NCBI GenBank assembly: GCA_965199915.1
Contig: OZ241348.1
Span: forward strand, 3,720,001-3,784,000
Length of the DNA stretch: 64,000 nt
Source: VXYL01 sp965199915
Lineage (GTDB): Bacteria; Pseudomonadota; Gammaproteobacteria; Pseudomonadales; Azotimanducaceae
Direction of reading: 5' to 3'
Part shown: one piece after another, positions 50,092 to 59,109 of the stretch
Position numbering within the stretch: the first letter of the stretch is position 1
How the letters are laid out: each line of letters begins with the position of its first letter
The notes under the pieces: generated by a model
What the model was told of the DNA's origin: nothing
The model's input: only the letters and a program-made list of their open reading frames with translations
The model's database searches: none
Made by a program: the position numbers and the translations under genes

Positions 50092-51468
50092 CTATCTGGA
50101 CTTCGCCCGGTAATCGGCCCCCGTCATGCTGCGGTCCACCGAGGCGTTCCAAGCGGCTAGTTCGGCGGTCATGCGTTTGGCGATTTCCGGTTGCTTGGCG
50201 CTGAGATCGCGCTCTTCCGAGGGGTCTTCGGCTAGGTTGTAGAGCTCGAACGGAGCGTCTTCGGCGACGTCGTAGTTGCGCACCAGCTTGTAGTCGTTGT
50301 CCAGCCAAGCCAAGCCACCGGCGCGAAAGCCGATCGGCTGCTCCCGGCGCGCCGGCTCGGCGCGGAACACCGGGGCGATGGAGATGCCGTCGTGGACGGG
50401 GTTGATGGCGTTGGGGTCAAGCCTCGCCACTTCCACCAGCGTTGGAAAGATGTCCATGGTCGAGGCGGGATACTTGCTCACCCGCGGCGTGATGCCGGCC
50501 GGCCACTCGACGATGCCCGGCACGCGCAAGCCGCCCTCGTAGAAATCCTTCTTGAACCCCCGCAACGGGCCGGTGGTGTCGGGATGCACCGCCGGATATT
50601 CGGGGCCGTAGCCGATGTCGGGCAAGCCGCCGTTGTCGCTGTTGAACCACAGCAGCGTGTTGCGCGCGATGTCCAGCTCGCGCAGTCCCCGGCGCAACGC
50701 GCCAATGGAACGATCCATGGCGACCAGTTCGGCATGGTGATCGCGGGAAGGACCATCCAGCTTGGCGAACGGTTCGGCGTCGGCCTTCAAGGCGGCGAAC
50801 GGTCGATGCGGCGACGAGTACCAGATCACCACGAACACGCGCTTGCCGCCCGCAGTCTCTTTGCCGATGAAGCGCAACGCCTCCGCCACGAGCAAATCCG
50901 AGGATTCGCCTTTGAGCTGCTCCGGCGCGCCGGCGCGGCTGAGCACCGGATTGAGGTCGAAGACGTTGGTGGCGCTCAGCCAGTAGTCGAAGCCCAACGC
51001 GCCGGGGCCGAGCGGATCGTCCTTCGGCACCGGATCGTCCACTCCCCCCGGGCGGCCGTTCAAGTGCCACTTGCCGAAGTGGGCGGTGCGGTAGCCGGCC
51101 CGTTGGAACGCCGTGGACAGCATCTGTTCGCGCGGATCGATGGCCACGCCCACGCGCACCGCGCCGGTGCGGTCGTTGGTGCGGCCGGTCATCACGGTGG
51201 CGCGCGTGGGCGTGCAACTCGGCGCCCCGGCGTAGAACCGATCCAAACGCAAACCCGCGGCCGCCATGGCGTCCAGGTTGGGCGTTTTCAGCAGCGGGTG
51301 GCCGTAGTAGCCGGTTTGCCACCAGCCCATGTCGTCGGCCATCAACAAGATGACGTGCGGCGGGTCTGTCTCGCGCAACGCATCCCCTGCCGCCGGGATG
51401 TGTCCTACCGTGAAGGTGACGGCGAGCAGCAGTGCCCGCCGCAACAGAACGGAGTTGGTGGCGGACAT
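50092..51468 (-). CDS. Sulfatase, alkaline phosphatase superfamily
   Basis: This 458-residue exported sulfatase starts at ATG 51468, with GGAGGAGCG upstream. A signal peptide is at about 8-27 (LLRRALLLAVTFTVGHIPAAG). The N-terminal metal site is ILLMADDMGWWQTGYYG. The formylglycine motif is C-T-P-T-R in PSCTPTRATVMTGR, the cysteine type that needs a maturase. Other sites are FGKWHLNG and LWFNSDNGG. The substrate would be an organic sulfate. No maturase gene is seen in the window. Confidence 0.88.
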   Translation of the reverse strand: MSATNSVLLRRALLLAVTFTVGHIPAAGDALRETDPPHVILLMADDMGWWQTGYYGHPLLKTPNLDAMAAAGLRLDRFYAGAPSCTPTRATVMTGRTNDRTGAVRVGVAIDPREQMLSTAFQRAGYRTAHFGKWHLNGRPGGVDDPVPKDDPLGPGALGFDYWLSATNVFDLNPVLSRAGAPEQLKGESSDLLVAEALRFIGKETAGGKRVFVVIWYSSPHRPFAALKADAEPFAKLDGPSRDHHAELVAMDRSIGALRRGLRELDIARNTLLWFNSDNGGLPDIGYGPEYPAVHPDTTGPLRGFKKDFYEGGLRVPGIVEWPAGITPRVSKYPASTMDIFPTLVEVARLDPNAINPVHDGISIAPVFRAEPARREQPIGFRAGGLAWLDNDYKLVRNYDVAEDAPFELYNLAEDPSEERDLSAKQPEIAKRMTAELAAWNASVDRSMTGADYRAKSR

Positions 51469-51597
51469 CGCTCCTCCTTCCACAAGTGCTATCGAGACGT
51501 GGAAGCATAGCCGATTCGCCGGCGGGCACATGCCCGGCACATGCCCCCATCACGCCCGCCGGCCACGCGCCGCCGGGCAAGCGGGTAAACTGGCCCG

Positions 51598-53514
51598 ATG
51601 CACATCGACTACACGCATTTCGGCTTCGTGAAGGTTGCGCTTGCCGCGCCTCCCGTCGCCATCGCCGACCCCATCGCCAACGCCGACGCCATCTTGAGCG
51701 CCTACTACGAAGCGCCGGAGGACGCGGCGTTGGTGTTGATGCCGGAGCTGTGCGTCACCGGCTACACCTGCGAGGACCTGTTCTTCTCCGACGATTTGCA
51801 CCGCTGCGCGCACGCGGCGTTGGCGACGATCGCCGAGGCCACGGACGGACGGGTACTCGTCGTCGGCGCGCCGTGGTGGTTGGTGGACGGCAGGATTCTC
51901 AATTGCGCCTTCGTGTGCGTGGACGGCAAGGTGGTCGGCGCCGTCCCCAAGGTGGCGCAACCCAACCACGACGAGTTCTACGAGAAGCGCTGGTTCGCGT
52001 CCGGGCGCGAATGCGCGTTCAACATCAACGACTCGTTGGGGGACTTCCCGCTCGGGCCGGACATCGTGTTCCGCCTCGGGGGCACCTCCTTCGGCATCGA
52101 GCTCTGCGAAGACCTGTGGGCGCCGGAGCCGCAGAGCACGAAGCTCGCGCTCGGCGGCGCGGAAATACTGCTCAATCTCTCCGCCAGCACGGAACTGGTG
52201 GGCAAGGCCGATTACCGCCGCGATCTCGTGCGCATGCAGAGCGCGCGCACCATTTCCGCCTACGTCTACGCCGGCGCCGGGCCCACCGAGTCGACCAAGG
52301 ACGTGGTGTTTGGCGGTCACCTGCTGGTGGCGGAAAACGGCCAGCTGTTGGCGGAGTCCACGCGGTTCGCCTTGGGCGGCGCCCAGCTGTGCGCGGAGGT
52401 GGACTGCGGGCGATTGCGCCACGACCGGGTGCGCAACAACACCTTCGCCCGCAGCGCCCGGCCGCCGCCGGCGTTCGTGGAAGCGGGCATGCTGCCGGCG
52501 CTTGGGCGCATTGAGCGTGTCTATCCACGCCAACCGTTCGTGCCCCAAGACGAGGCCGATCTGGCAGCTCGCGCCCGCGAGATTCTTGCCATCCAAGCCA
52601 CCGGGCTGGCGCGCCGCGTGGAGGCCGCGCAGGCGGAGCGGCTGGTCATCGGCCTCTCCGGGGGGCTGGATTCCACGCTCGCCTACCTCGTTTGCCTCGA
52701 CGCCGTGCGCTTGCTCAGCTTGCCTTCCGCGGCGCTGTGCGCGCTCACCATGCCGGGCCCCGGCACCACTTCGCGCACCATCGAATCCGTGCGGCAGCTC
52801 GCCAAAGCAACCGATGTCGAACTCGTGGAAATACCCATCCACGACGCGGTGCAGCAGCATTTGGCAGCCATTGGCCACGGCGGCGCCGCGGATGTCACCT
52901 TCGAGAACGCGCAGGCGCGGGAACGCGCGCAATTGCTGTTCGACACCGCCAACCAAGTGGGCGGCATCGTGGTCGGCACCGGCGACCTGTCCGAACTGGC
53001 GCTCGGCTGGTGTACCTTCAACGGCGATCACATGGCCGGCTACAACGTCAATGTCGGCGTGCCGAAGACGCTGGTGGCCTACCTCGTGCGCTGGCACGCG
53101 CGGCACCGCGCCGGCGAAGCGTTGCGCCGCGTGCTCGGGCGGGTTGTCGACACGCCGATCACGCCCGAACTCAAGCCGTCCAACGACGGTCAAATCGGCC
53201 AGCGCACGGAAACGATCATCGGCCCGTACGAATTGCACGACTTCTTCCTGTTCCACTTCCTGCGCACGGGCGCCGGCGCGGAAAAAATCCTCGCGCTGGC
53301 GGAGGCCACATTCGCGGACTCCTACCCGGCGGATGTCGTCAAGCACTGGCTGATCGCGTTCTTCGAACGCTTCTTCGCCGCTCAGTTCAAGCGCACCGCG
53401 CTGCCCCCAGGCCCGAAGGTGGGCACGGTTAGCCTGTCGCCGCGCGGCGACTGGCGCATGCCGGACGAAGCGAGCGTCCGCGCCTTCCTGGCCCCCCTGC
53501 GGGAAACCGACTAA
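51598..53514 (+). CDS. nadE: Glutamine-dependent NAD+ synthase
   Basis: This 638-residue two-domain enzyme has an N-terminal nitrilase-like glutaminase (about 1-280) with the catalytic set E in MPELCVTGY, K in GAVPKVAQP and C in GIELCEDLW. The C-terminal ATP-pyrophosphatase domain carries the P-loop LSGGLDSTLAY, with GTGDLSELALGWCTFNGDHM and YNVNVGVPKTLV. It makes NAD from deamido-NAD using glutamine. The length and order fit the large bacterial class. The following gene starts at the base after its stop, so the two are co-transcribed. Confidence 0.92.
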   Translation: MHIDYTHFGFVKVALAAPPVAIADPIANADAILSAYYEAPEDAALVLMPELCVTGYTCEDLFFSDDLHRCAHAALATIAEATDGRVLVVGAPWWLVDGRILNCAFVCVDGKVVGAVPKVAQPNHDEFYEKRWFASGRECAFNINDSLGDFPLGPDIVFRLGGTSFGIELCEDLWAPEPQSTKLALGGAEILLNLSASTELVGKADYRRDLVRMQSARTISAYVYAGAGPTESTKDVVFGGHLLVAENGQLLAESTRFALGGAQLCAEVDCGRLRHDRVRNNTFARSARPPPAFVEAGMLPALGRIERVYPRQPFVPQDEADLAARAREILAIQATGLARRVEAAQAERLVIGLSGGLDSTLAYLVCLDAVRLLSLPSAALCALTMPGPGTTSRTIESVRQLAKATDVELVEIPIHDAVQQHLAAIGHGGAADVTFENAQARERAQLLFDTANQVGGIVVGTGDLSELALGWCTFNGDHMAGYNVNVGVPKTLVAYLVRWHARHRAGEALRRVLGRVVDTPITPELKPSNDGQIGQRTETIIGPYELHDFFLFHFLRTGAGAEKILALAEATFADSYPADVVKHWLIAFFERFFAAQFKRTALPPGPKVGTVSLSPRGDWRMPDEASVRAFLAPLRETD

Positions 53515-54468
53515 GTGGCTACCGCCCGCTGGTGGCCGGCGCGGCGACGGATCGCGCTCCGTCGCTCGGCCTTGGCGGCTTTGGCGCTGGCGCTGGCGTC
53601 GCCGGACGCGCTGGCGCGCCGTTGCGGCGACGAGGGCGTGTGGCTGCAAATCCTCGGTTCGGGCGGCCCGGCGCTGGACGATTCGCTCGCGGTGGCGAGC
53701 TATTTGGTGTGGGTGGACGACCGGGCGCGGCTCCTTGTGGACGCCGGCTCCGGCACCGCGTTGCGCTTCGGCGAAGCGGGCGCCGCGTTCGCGGACTTGG
53801 ACGCCATCGTGTTCACCACGCTCAGCGCGCGCGCAACGGTGGATTTTCCGGCGTTTCTTGAAGGCTCGACTCGCACGGGCCGCACGCGCCCGCTGCCGGT
53901 GTTCGCGCCGGCCGATCCGGCCGAGAGCGGCGACGCGGCGCAAACGTTCTTCGAGCGCATGGGCGCGCTCTACGGCCAATCGCCTCGGCGCGGCGCGGTG
54001 GCGGCGGACACCCGAAAGACCTACGCCTTGCGCATACGCGGCGTGCCCGCCGCCGGCAGTCGCCGCTGGGCGTCGTTTCGCTCGGAACGGATCGCATTGG
54101 CCGCCGTGCCGGTGCATCACGGCGGCACGCCGGCGGTGGCTTGGCGCGTTGACGCTGGCGGCGTCTCGCTGGTGTTCACGGGCGGCTTCAGCAACCAACG
54201 GGACGTGGTGGGCGCGTTCGCCAAGGACGTGGACGCGCTGGTGGTCCACCACGCCATCCCGGAACACGCCCGCGGCGCGGTGCTGCAACGCTACGCGACG
54301 CCATCCAAACTTGGCCGCGTTGCCGCCAAGGCCAACGCCCGAATGTTGATTCTCGGCCACCGCACGGACCGCGTGCGTGGCCGCGAGACCGCCAGCAGCG
54401 CCGCGATCGAGGCGCAATTCGACGGCCCGGTGTTGTTCGCCAACGACTTGGAATGTTGGGGCATGTGA
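53515..54468 (+). CDS. Metallo-beta-lactamase-fold-like exported protein lacking the HxHxDH motif
   Basis: This 317-residue protein starts at GTG directly after the nadE stop. An arginine-rich signal peptide (RRSALAALALALASPDALA) leads into an MBL-like start: VWLQILGSGGPALDDSLAVASYLVWVDDRARLLVDAGSG, then LDAIVFTTLSARATVDFPAFL where the family has H-x-H-x-D-H. Later histidines VPVHHGG and VVHHAIPE and the end RMLILGHRTDR do match MBL positions. So the fold is recognisable but the main zinc motif is replaced, suggesting a non-hydrolytic or differently metallated protein. Confidence 0.7.
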   Translation: MATARWWPARRRIALRRSALAALALALASPDALARRCGDEGVWLQILGSGGPALDDSLAVASYLVWVDDRARLLVDAGSGTALRFGEAGAAFADLDAIVFTTLSARATVDFPAFLEGSTRTGRTRPLPVFAPADPAESGDAAQTFFERMGALYGQSPRRGAVAADTRKTYALRIRGVPAAGSRRWASFRSERIALAAVPVHHGGTPAVAWRVDAGGVSLVFTGGFSNQRDVVGAFAKDVDALVVHHAIPEHARGAVLQRYATPSKLGRVAAKANARMLILGHRTDRVRGRETASSAAIEAQFDGPVLFANDLECWGM

Positions 54469-54496
54469 GCGGCATGTGAGCGGAACCGCGATTCGC

Positions 54497-54502
54497 TATG
54501 AT
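54497..54502 (+). promoter_or_regulatory. Possible -10 element (TATGAT) upstream of bTHX
   Basis: TATGAT lies 30 bases before the bTHX start codon. No convincing -35 is visible, so it is only a candidate promoter for the small ribosomal protein gene. Confidence 0.3.
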
Positions 54503-54531
54503 CGCGCCGGTCAAACCGCAGGACATTTCCC

Positions 54532-54642
54532 ATGGGCAAGGGCGACATTCGCACGCAACGCGGCAAAATCGTGCGCGGCACCTTCGGCAACACCCGGCGG
54601 CGCAAGAAAAAGCGCAAACCCGAAGACGCGAACAAGAAGTAG
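54532..54642 (+). CDS. 30S ribosomal protein bTHX
   Basis: This 36-residue, strongly basic protein has the family features MGKGDIRTQRGKIVRGTFGN, then a run of Arg and Lys (RRRKKKRK). The bTHX peptide binds in the head of the small ribosomal subunit and stabilises 16S rRNA folding. The ATG is at 54532 with AGGA about nine bases upstream, and TAG is at 54640-54642. Because of its size it is easily missed. It lies between the MBL-like gene and an amidase on the same strand. Confidence 0.88.
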   Translation: MGKGDIRTQRGKIVRGTFGNTRRRKKKRKPEDANKK

Positions 54643-54649
54643 CCTCCTC

Positions 54650-56074
54650 GTGGTCGCTGCTCGCGGGCCGGCGGCAGAGCGGCTCGCGCCTGAAGCGACC
54701 GGTCTCTGCGCCCTCCCGGCGACGGAGTTGCGTCGCCTGATCGGCCGCCGAGCGGTGAGCTGCCGAGAGGTCCTGGAGGCGCACATCGCCCGCATCGAAG
54801 CGGTGAATCCGGCGCTCAACGCCATCGTCACCAAGACCTACGAGCGGGCGCGTCGCCAAGCGGACGAGTTGGACGCCAACCGGTCCGCCCACGGGCCCTT
54901 GGCCGGGCTCCCCGTCGCGCACAAGGATCTGGTGGCCACGAGAGGCGTTCGCACGACGTACGGCTCGCCCTTGTACGCCGATCACGTGCCGTCCGAAGAC
55001 GATCGCATCGTGCGCCGGATGCGTTGCGCCGGCGCGGTGATGGTTGGCAAGACCAACACGCCGGAGTTCGGCGCCGGCTCGCAGACCTTCAACCGGGTGT
55101 TCGGCGTGACGCGCAATCCGTATGATCCCGCAAGAACTTGCGGCGGCAGCAGCGGCGGCGCGGCGGCGGCGTTGGCCGCGCGCATGCTGCCGATTGCGGA
55201 CGGCAGCGACACGGGCGGCTCGTTGCGCAACCCGGCCGCATTCTGCAACGTGGTGGGATTTCGTCCGTCGCCGGGGCGCATTCCGCACGGCGATCCGTGG
55301 AACGACCTCTCGACCCCGGGCCCAATGGCGCGAACGGTGGACGACGTGGCGCTGTTGTTCTCCGCCTTGGCCGGTCCGGACGCCCGCGTGCCGCACTGCC
55401 TGCCGGATCCCGGCAGCGCGTTCGCGGCGGTGGCGCCAATGGATCTCGCGACCATGCGCGTCGCCGTCAGCGAGGACTTGGGCGGCTTGCCGGTGCAGCA
55501 GCCGGTGCGCGAGGTGCTGCGCGAGCTCGGCGACGCCTTGGCGCTGGCGGGCGCGCGCGTGGTTGCCGCCGCGCCGCCCATGGACGACGCCCGGCGCATC
55601 TTTCACATCCTGCGGGCGACGGGCTTCCGGCACCGCTTTGGCGCGATGACCGCCACGCAGCAGGCGCAGTTGAAAGACACCATTTGCTGGAATCTGGACG
55701 CCGGCAACGCCCTGCGAAATGCCGACTACGACTGGGTCTTTCCGGCGCGGGCGCGGCTGGTGGCCCGGGTGGCCGCTTTCTTCGAGGATGTGGATTTGCT
55801 CGTCTGCCCGGCGACGCAAGTGATGCCATTTGACGTGAAAACCGCGTGGGTGCGGGAAATCGAAGGTCGGCGCATGTCCACGTACATCGAATGGATGGAG
55901 GCGTGCAGCTGGATCACGGTCACCGGCTGCCCAGCGCTGTCGTTGCCGGCGGGTTTTCGCGACGGCCTGCCGGTCGGCGCCCAGCTCGTTGCGCCGCTGC
56001 GCGCCGACAAGCTGCTGCTGCAAGCGGCAAAGGCCATTGAAGCCATCACCGGTTACGCCGCCAAGACTCCTTAG
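54650..56074 (+). CDS. Amidase, amidase-signature family
   Basis: This is a 474-residue amidase. The Ser-cisSer-Lys triad is visible: K in LPVAHKDLV, the cis-Ser in DGSDTGGSLRNPA and the motif CGGSSGGAAAALAA. The N-terminal LPATELRRLIGRRAVSCREVLEAHIARI and the C-terminal TVTGCPALSLPAGF are standard for the family. It would hydrolyse a carboxamide whose identity is unknown. GTG at 54650 is chosen, seven bases after the bTHX stop, because the frame upstream of it overlaps that gene. Confidence 0.87.
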   Translation: MVAARGPAAERLAPEATGLCALPATELRRLIGRRAVSCREVLEAHIARIEAVNPALNAIVTKTYERARRQADELDANRSAHGPLAGLPVAHKDLVATRGVRTTYGSPLYADHVPSEDDRIVRRMRCAGAVMVGKTNTPEFGAGSQTFNRVFGVTRNPYDPARTCGGSSGGAAAALAARMLPIADGSDTGGSLRNPAAFCNVVGFRPSPGRIPHGDPWNDLSTPGPMARTVDDVALLFSALAGPDARVPHCLPDPGSAFAAVAPMDLATMRVAVSEDLGGLPVQQPVREVLRELGDALALAGARVVAAAPPMDDARRIFHILRATGFRHRFGAMTATQQAQLKDTICWNLDAGNALRNADYDWVFPARARLVARVAAFFEDVDLLVCPATQVMPFDVKTAWVREIEGRRMSTYIEWMEACSWITVTGCPALSLPAGFRDGLPVGAQLVAPLRADKLLLQAAKAIEAITGYAAKTP

Positions 56075-56117
56075 CGCAGGATCGCCCGACGGAAGACCGG
56101 CGCAGTCCACAGCGGCT

Positions 56118-58064
56118 TCAAGCGCTGAGTTCGGGGATGGCCCGCACCAGCTTGGCGTAGGCGTCCGGCGCGGCCGCGCTGATGCGAGCGGCGATTTCGC
56201 GGTGGCTTGGCCGCACCGAAGCGCCGGTGCCAATCAAGACGCGCGCCAACAGCACTGCGTCCGCCACCGTGGCCGACGTGGGATCGTCGAGCGCCGCGAA
56301 CAGCACGGTGTCCAACGGGTCGAGGCCGCGGCCCGCCGGTTGGGGCGAGACCGAGCGACTGGCGAGGTAGTTCAGCCAGCCCAAGGTTCGTCCCATTCCG
56401 GCGTTGGCGTCCCTTCGGTCGCGAAAGGCGTCGATCACGTGATTGACGGCGTTGCGTCCATCGGCGTCGACGAATCCGGGGTCGAGTCCCCATGCCTCCA
56501 GCTCCGCGGCGACTTGCAGCGCGTCGTCCCGGTTGCTGGCAAGCAGCGTCAGGATGATGTCGGCGGGCAACACGCCGTCATTGCGCCGGATCAGTTCCCG
56601 CACGACGTCCATCGACGCATCGGAGGAGTCCAACGCGATCCGCAGCAGGGTCGTGGGCACGCTATCCGCAATCTCCTTGGGCGCCACGTCAAGAAGACTG
56701 TCGAGCATGTCCAACACTTCCTGCCAGTTGCCCGCGGCGAGTGCCTGCCCCAAAACGCCCCCAACTTCCAAAAGCTCCGCGCTCAACCCGGTGGCCATGC
56801 CGCGTACTTGCTCCATGTTCTCTTGCATCGAGCGCCGCTCGCGTTCGCGCATGGCCTCGTGCTGCGCGAGTTTGGATGCGAGGCCGCCGGCACCGTCGGC
56901 GGTGCCGGCCAACCACGCGTCTCGACAGCGCTCGGTGATGCGTTGGGCTTCGTTGGCTTGCGCCTTGGCGCGCCGCACTAGCGCCGCCAACTGCTCCGCG
57001 TTCTCGCGGACCCCCGGCAACGCCAACACGGCTTCCGCTTTGGGGTGCAATCCAGGCACCGCAATGCCCGGAACGACTGCGGCTAGCCGTTCGGCCGTGG
57101 AGGGTAGGAAAGGCAACTCGCCCAGCGCGACGAGCTGGCCGGTCACATCGGCGAGCGCGTCCGGCGCGGGTCGGGTGTCCGCCAGCGCGAGCGCGAGTTC
57201 GTCCAAGACCGACGGCATCCCGTCGGTAAGCGCAACGCCCCGGGCAAGCAAATCGCGGAGTATGCGGGGGCGCGCATGCACGGCGGCGAATGCCGCCAAG
57301 TTGTAGCGTCGCGCCAAGGTGTGGTGCTTCCATGTGCCGGTGGCGTCCGCGCCGCTTGCGTTGAGGAGGGCGGCAAAGTCTTTGGCGTCGATGCCCTGCG
57401 CGATCGCCACCGCCAGCTCATGCAAGCCAAACGCCGCGGCGGGGATTTCCTGGATCCGCGGCAACAGTTCGCCGCCGCGCGTCCGCAAGGCATGCGCGAG
57501 GGCCGAGTCTTTCCGCAGAAACACTTTCGGATCGAAGTGGTACCAACCCTGCCGCAATGCGTCGGGATCGTCCTTCGCCGCGGCAAGGAATCCGTCCAAC
57601 GTTGGCGCGCCCAACGCCGCCTCCAAGGAGCGCTGACGCACATAGTCCAGCCGCGGACGCAGCAGCGGCGGCACCAGGCGATCGGTGCGCGTCAAACGGG
57701 GGGGAATGCCCGCCAAGCTGGGCGGATCCTTTTCGGCGAACGGAACGGCACCTGCCAGATCCGCAACGATTGGTCGATACAAGCTCGGGTGGCTCGGCGC
57801 ACCGTGCTGGGCGAAAAACCGCCGCACCACGCTCGTTGACCGGACCTGACCGACGCCGGCTGCCCGCCGCGCCGCTGGCGCATTGCAATCCACATCATCC
57901 AATGGCGCGGTGGCGAGCGGCGGCGAGTCGGTGAGCCCGCTTGTGCCGACCGACATGGGGCGCACCCGCTCGGCGTTGTTGTTGCCGAAGAAGACCAAGC
58001 TCACCGACAACCCTAGGCCCAACACAACAACCAGTGCCCACAGCGCACGGTTTCTAGCCCTCAC
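56118..58064 (-). CDS. Membrane-anchored, ankyrin-like helical-repeat protein of unknown function
   Basis: This 648-residue protein has one N-terminal membrane segment (LWALVVVLGLGLSVSLVFF, about 8-27) and a long extracytoplasmic or periplasmic part. Helical pieces such as NLAAFAAVHARPRILRDLLARGVAL, VVRELIRRNDGVLPADIILTLLAS and DALQVAAELEAWGLDPGFVDADGRNAVNHVI have ankyrin-like spacing. A coiled-coil stretch (EAMRERERRSMQENMEQ) lies near residue 415. No named family is certain. It is on its own transcript, with the REP-like element upstream. Confidence 0.65.
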   Translation of the reverse strand: MRARNRALWALVVVLGLGLSVSLVFFGNNNAERVRPMSVGTSGLTDSPPLATAPLDDVDCNAPAARRAAGVGQVRSTSVVRRFFAQHGAPSHPSLYRPIVADLAGAVPFAEKDPPSLAGIPPRLTRTDRLVPPLLRPRLDYVRQRSLEAALGAPTLDGFLAAAKDDPDALRQGWYHFDPKVFLRKDSALAHALRTRGGELLPRIQEIPAAAFGLHELAVAIAQGIDAKDFAALLNASGADATGTWKHHTLARRYNLAAFAAVHARPRILRDLLARGVALTDGMPSVLDELALALADTRPAPDALADVTGQLVALGELPFLPSTAERLAAVVPGIAVPGLHPKAEAVLALPGVRENAEQLAALVRRAKAQANEAQRITERCRDAWLAGTADGAGGLASKLAQHEAMRERERRSMQENMEQVRGMATGLSAELLEVGGVLGQALAAGNWQEVLDMLDSLLDVAPKEIADSVPTTLLRIALDSSDASMDVVRELIRRNDGVLPADIILTLLASNRDDALQVAAELEAWGLDPGFVDADGRNAVNHVIDAFRDRRDANAGMGRTLGWLNYLASRSVSPQPAGRGLDPLDTVLFAALDDPTSATVADAVLLARVLIGTGASVRPSHREIAARISAAAPDAYAKLVRAIPELSA

Positions 58065-58199
58065 GTTCTACCTCACACGCTGGCGGCAAGTCGGCAAACA
58101 TCGAGAGGGCATTTAACACGGACGGAATACACCTTAACCAAGCCCTCCAACTGTCTCACGAAACAGGACCACCTCAACTTCGTCCGCCGCCAGCGCGCG

Positions 58200-58239
58200 G
58201 AGTTTGCGAAGCATACTCCAACGCGCCCGAAGGGCGCGC
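58200..58239. repeat. Bipartite palindromic repeat, copy 4 (inverted orientation)
   Basis: GAGTTTGC-GAA-GCATACTC (one mismatch) is followed by CGCGCCC-GAA-GGGCGCG, the reverse order of copies 1-3. It lies in the 193-base gap 58065-58257, between the end of the enoyl-CoA hydratase gene and the start of the membrane-anchored repeat protein gene. Nothing else was seen in that gap. Confidence 0.8.
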
Positions 58240-58257
58240 CGACCGCAAGGGTGCGCA

Positions 58258-59034
58258 TCATCGTCCCTTGAACCGCGGTTTGCGTTTTTCCAAGAAGGCG
58301 GTAATGCCTTCGCGTTTGTCCTCCGTTTGCACGAGCGCGCCTTGCGCGTATTTCTCGAACATCAGGGCGCCCGCCATGCTCGCCTCCATGCCGAAATGCA
58401 CCATCGCCTTCATCGTGCGCGGCACGAACGGCGCGAAGGACGCCAAGTGGTCCGCCATGCGCCGCGCCTCGGGAATCAGTTCCTCGCGGTCCACCAGCCG
58501 GGTGACCAAACCGATCGTCAGCGCCCGCTCGGCGTCTATGGGCTCGCCCATCAGCATCATCTCCATCGCCCACCCGCGCCCGACGATGCGGGGCAGGCGC
58601 GCCGTGGCGCCGCCGCCGGGAATGATGCCCAGCTTGCCTTCCGGCGTGGCGAAGCGCGAAGTGGGCGTGGCGATGCGCAGGTCGCAGCCGAGCGCCACTT
58701 CCAAGCCTCCCCCCATGCAGATGCCGTCTATCGCGGCGATGGTGGGCTTGGGCGTGCGCTCCAGCTGGTCGGCAAGACCTTGCACGATGGGTTCGAGCGC
58801 CTTGCCGAAATCGCGGTTCAGCACTTCGGAGAGATCCGACCCGGAAGCGAAGGCGCGGCCGCCGGCGCCGGTGATGGTGATCACCTTCACGGCGTCGTCC
58901 TGCGCCGCGACCGCCGTCGCCGCACGCAGCTCGCGCAGCGTGTCCAAGGAGATGGCGTTGTGCTTTTCCGGCCGGTTGATGGTGACGAGCGCCATGGGGC
59001 CGTCCGTCTGGTAGCGTATTTCGCGGTAGTTCAA
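58258..59034 (-). CDS. Enoyl-CoA hydratase/isomerase family protein
   Basis: This 258-residue crotonase has EKHNAISLDTLREL, the oxyanion-hole segment GAGGRAFASGSDLSE, IAAIDGICMGGGLEVALGCDLRIA and the FATPEGKLGIIPGGG segment with glutamate at a position used catalytically in hydratases. The start is TTG 59034, which has AAGGAGA five bases upstream; the ATG at 59103 would add 23 residues of no family content. It follows the histidine kinase gene on the same strand after 75 bases, perhaps in the same transcript. Confidence 0.88.
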   Translation of the reverse strand: MNYREIRYQTDGPMALVTINRPEKHNAISLDTLRELRAATAVAAQDDAVKVITITGAGGRAFASGSDLSEVLNRDFGKALEPIVQGLADQLERTPKPTIAAIDGICMGGGLEVALGCDLRIATPTSRFATPEGKLGIIPGGGATARLPRIVGRGWAMEMMLMGEPIDAERALTIGLVTRLVDREELIPEARRMADHLASFAPFVPRTMKAMVHFGMEASMAGALMFEKYAQGALVQTEDKREGITAFLEKRKPRFKGR

Positions 59035-59109
59035 AGCGTCTCCTTGAAAGTTGCGGGCGTGCCGGGTGCAACGCAAGTTTAGGGACGCGCGCGCGCTCGG
59101 CAAGAGTGT

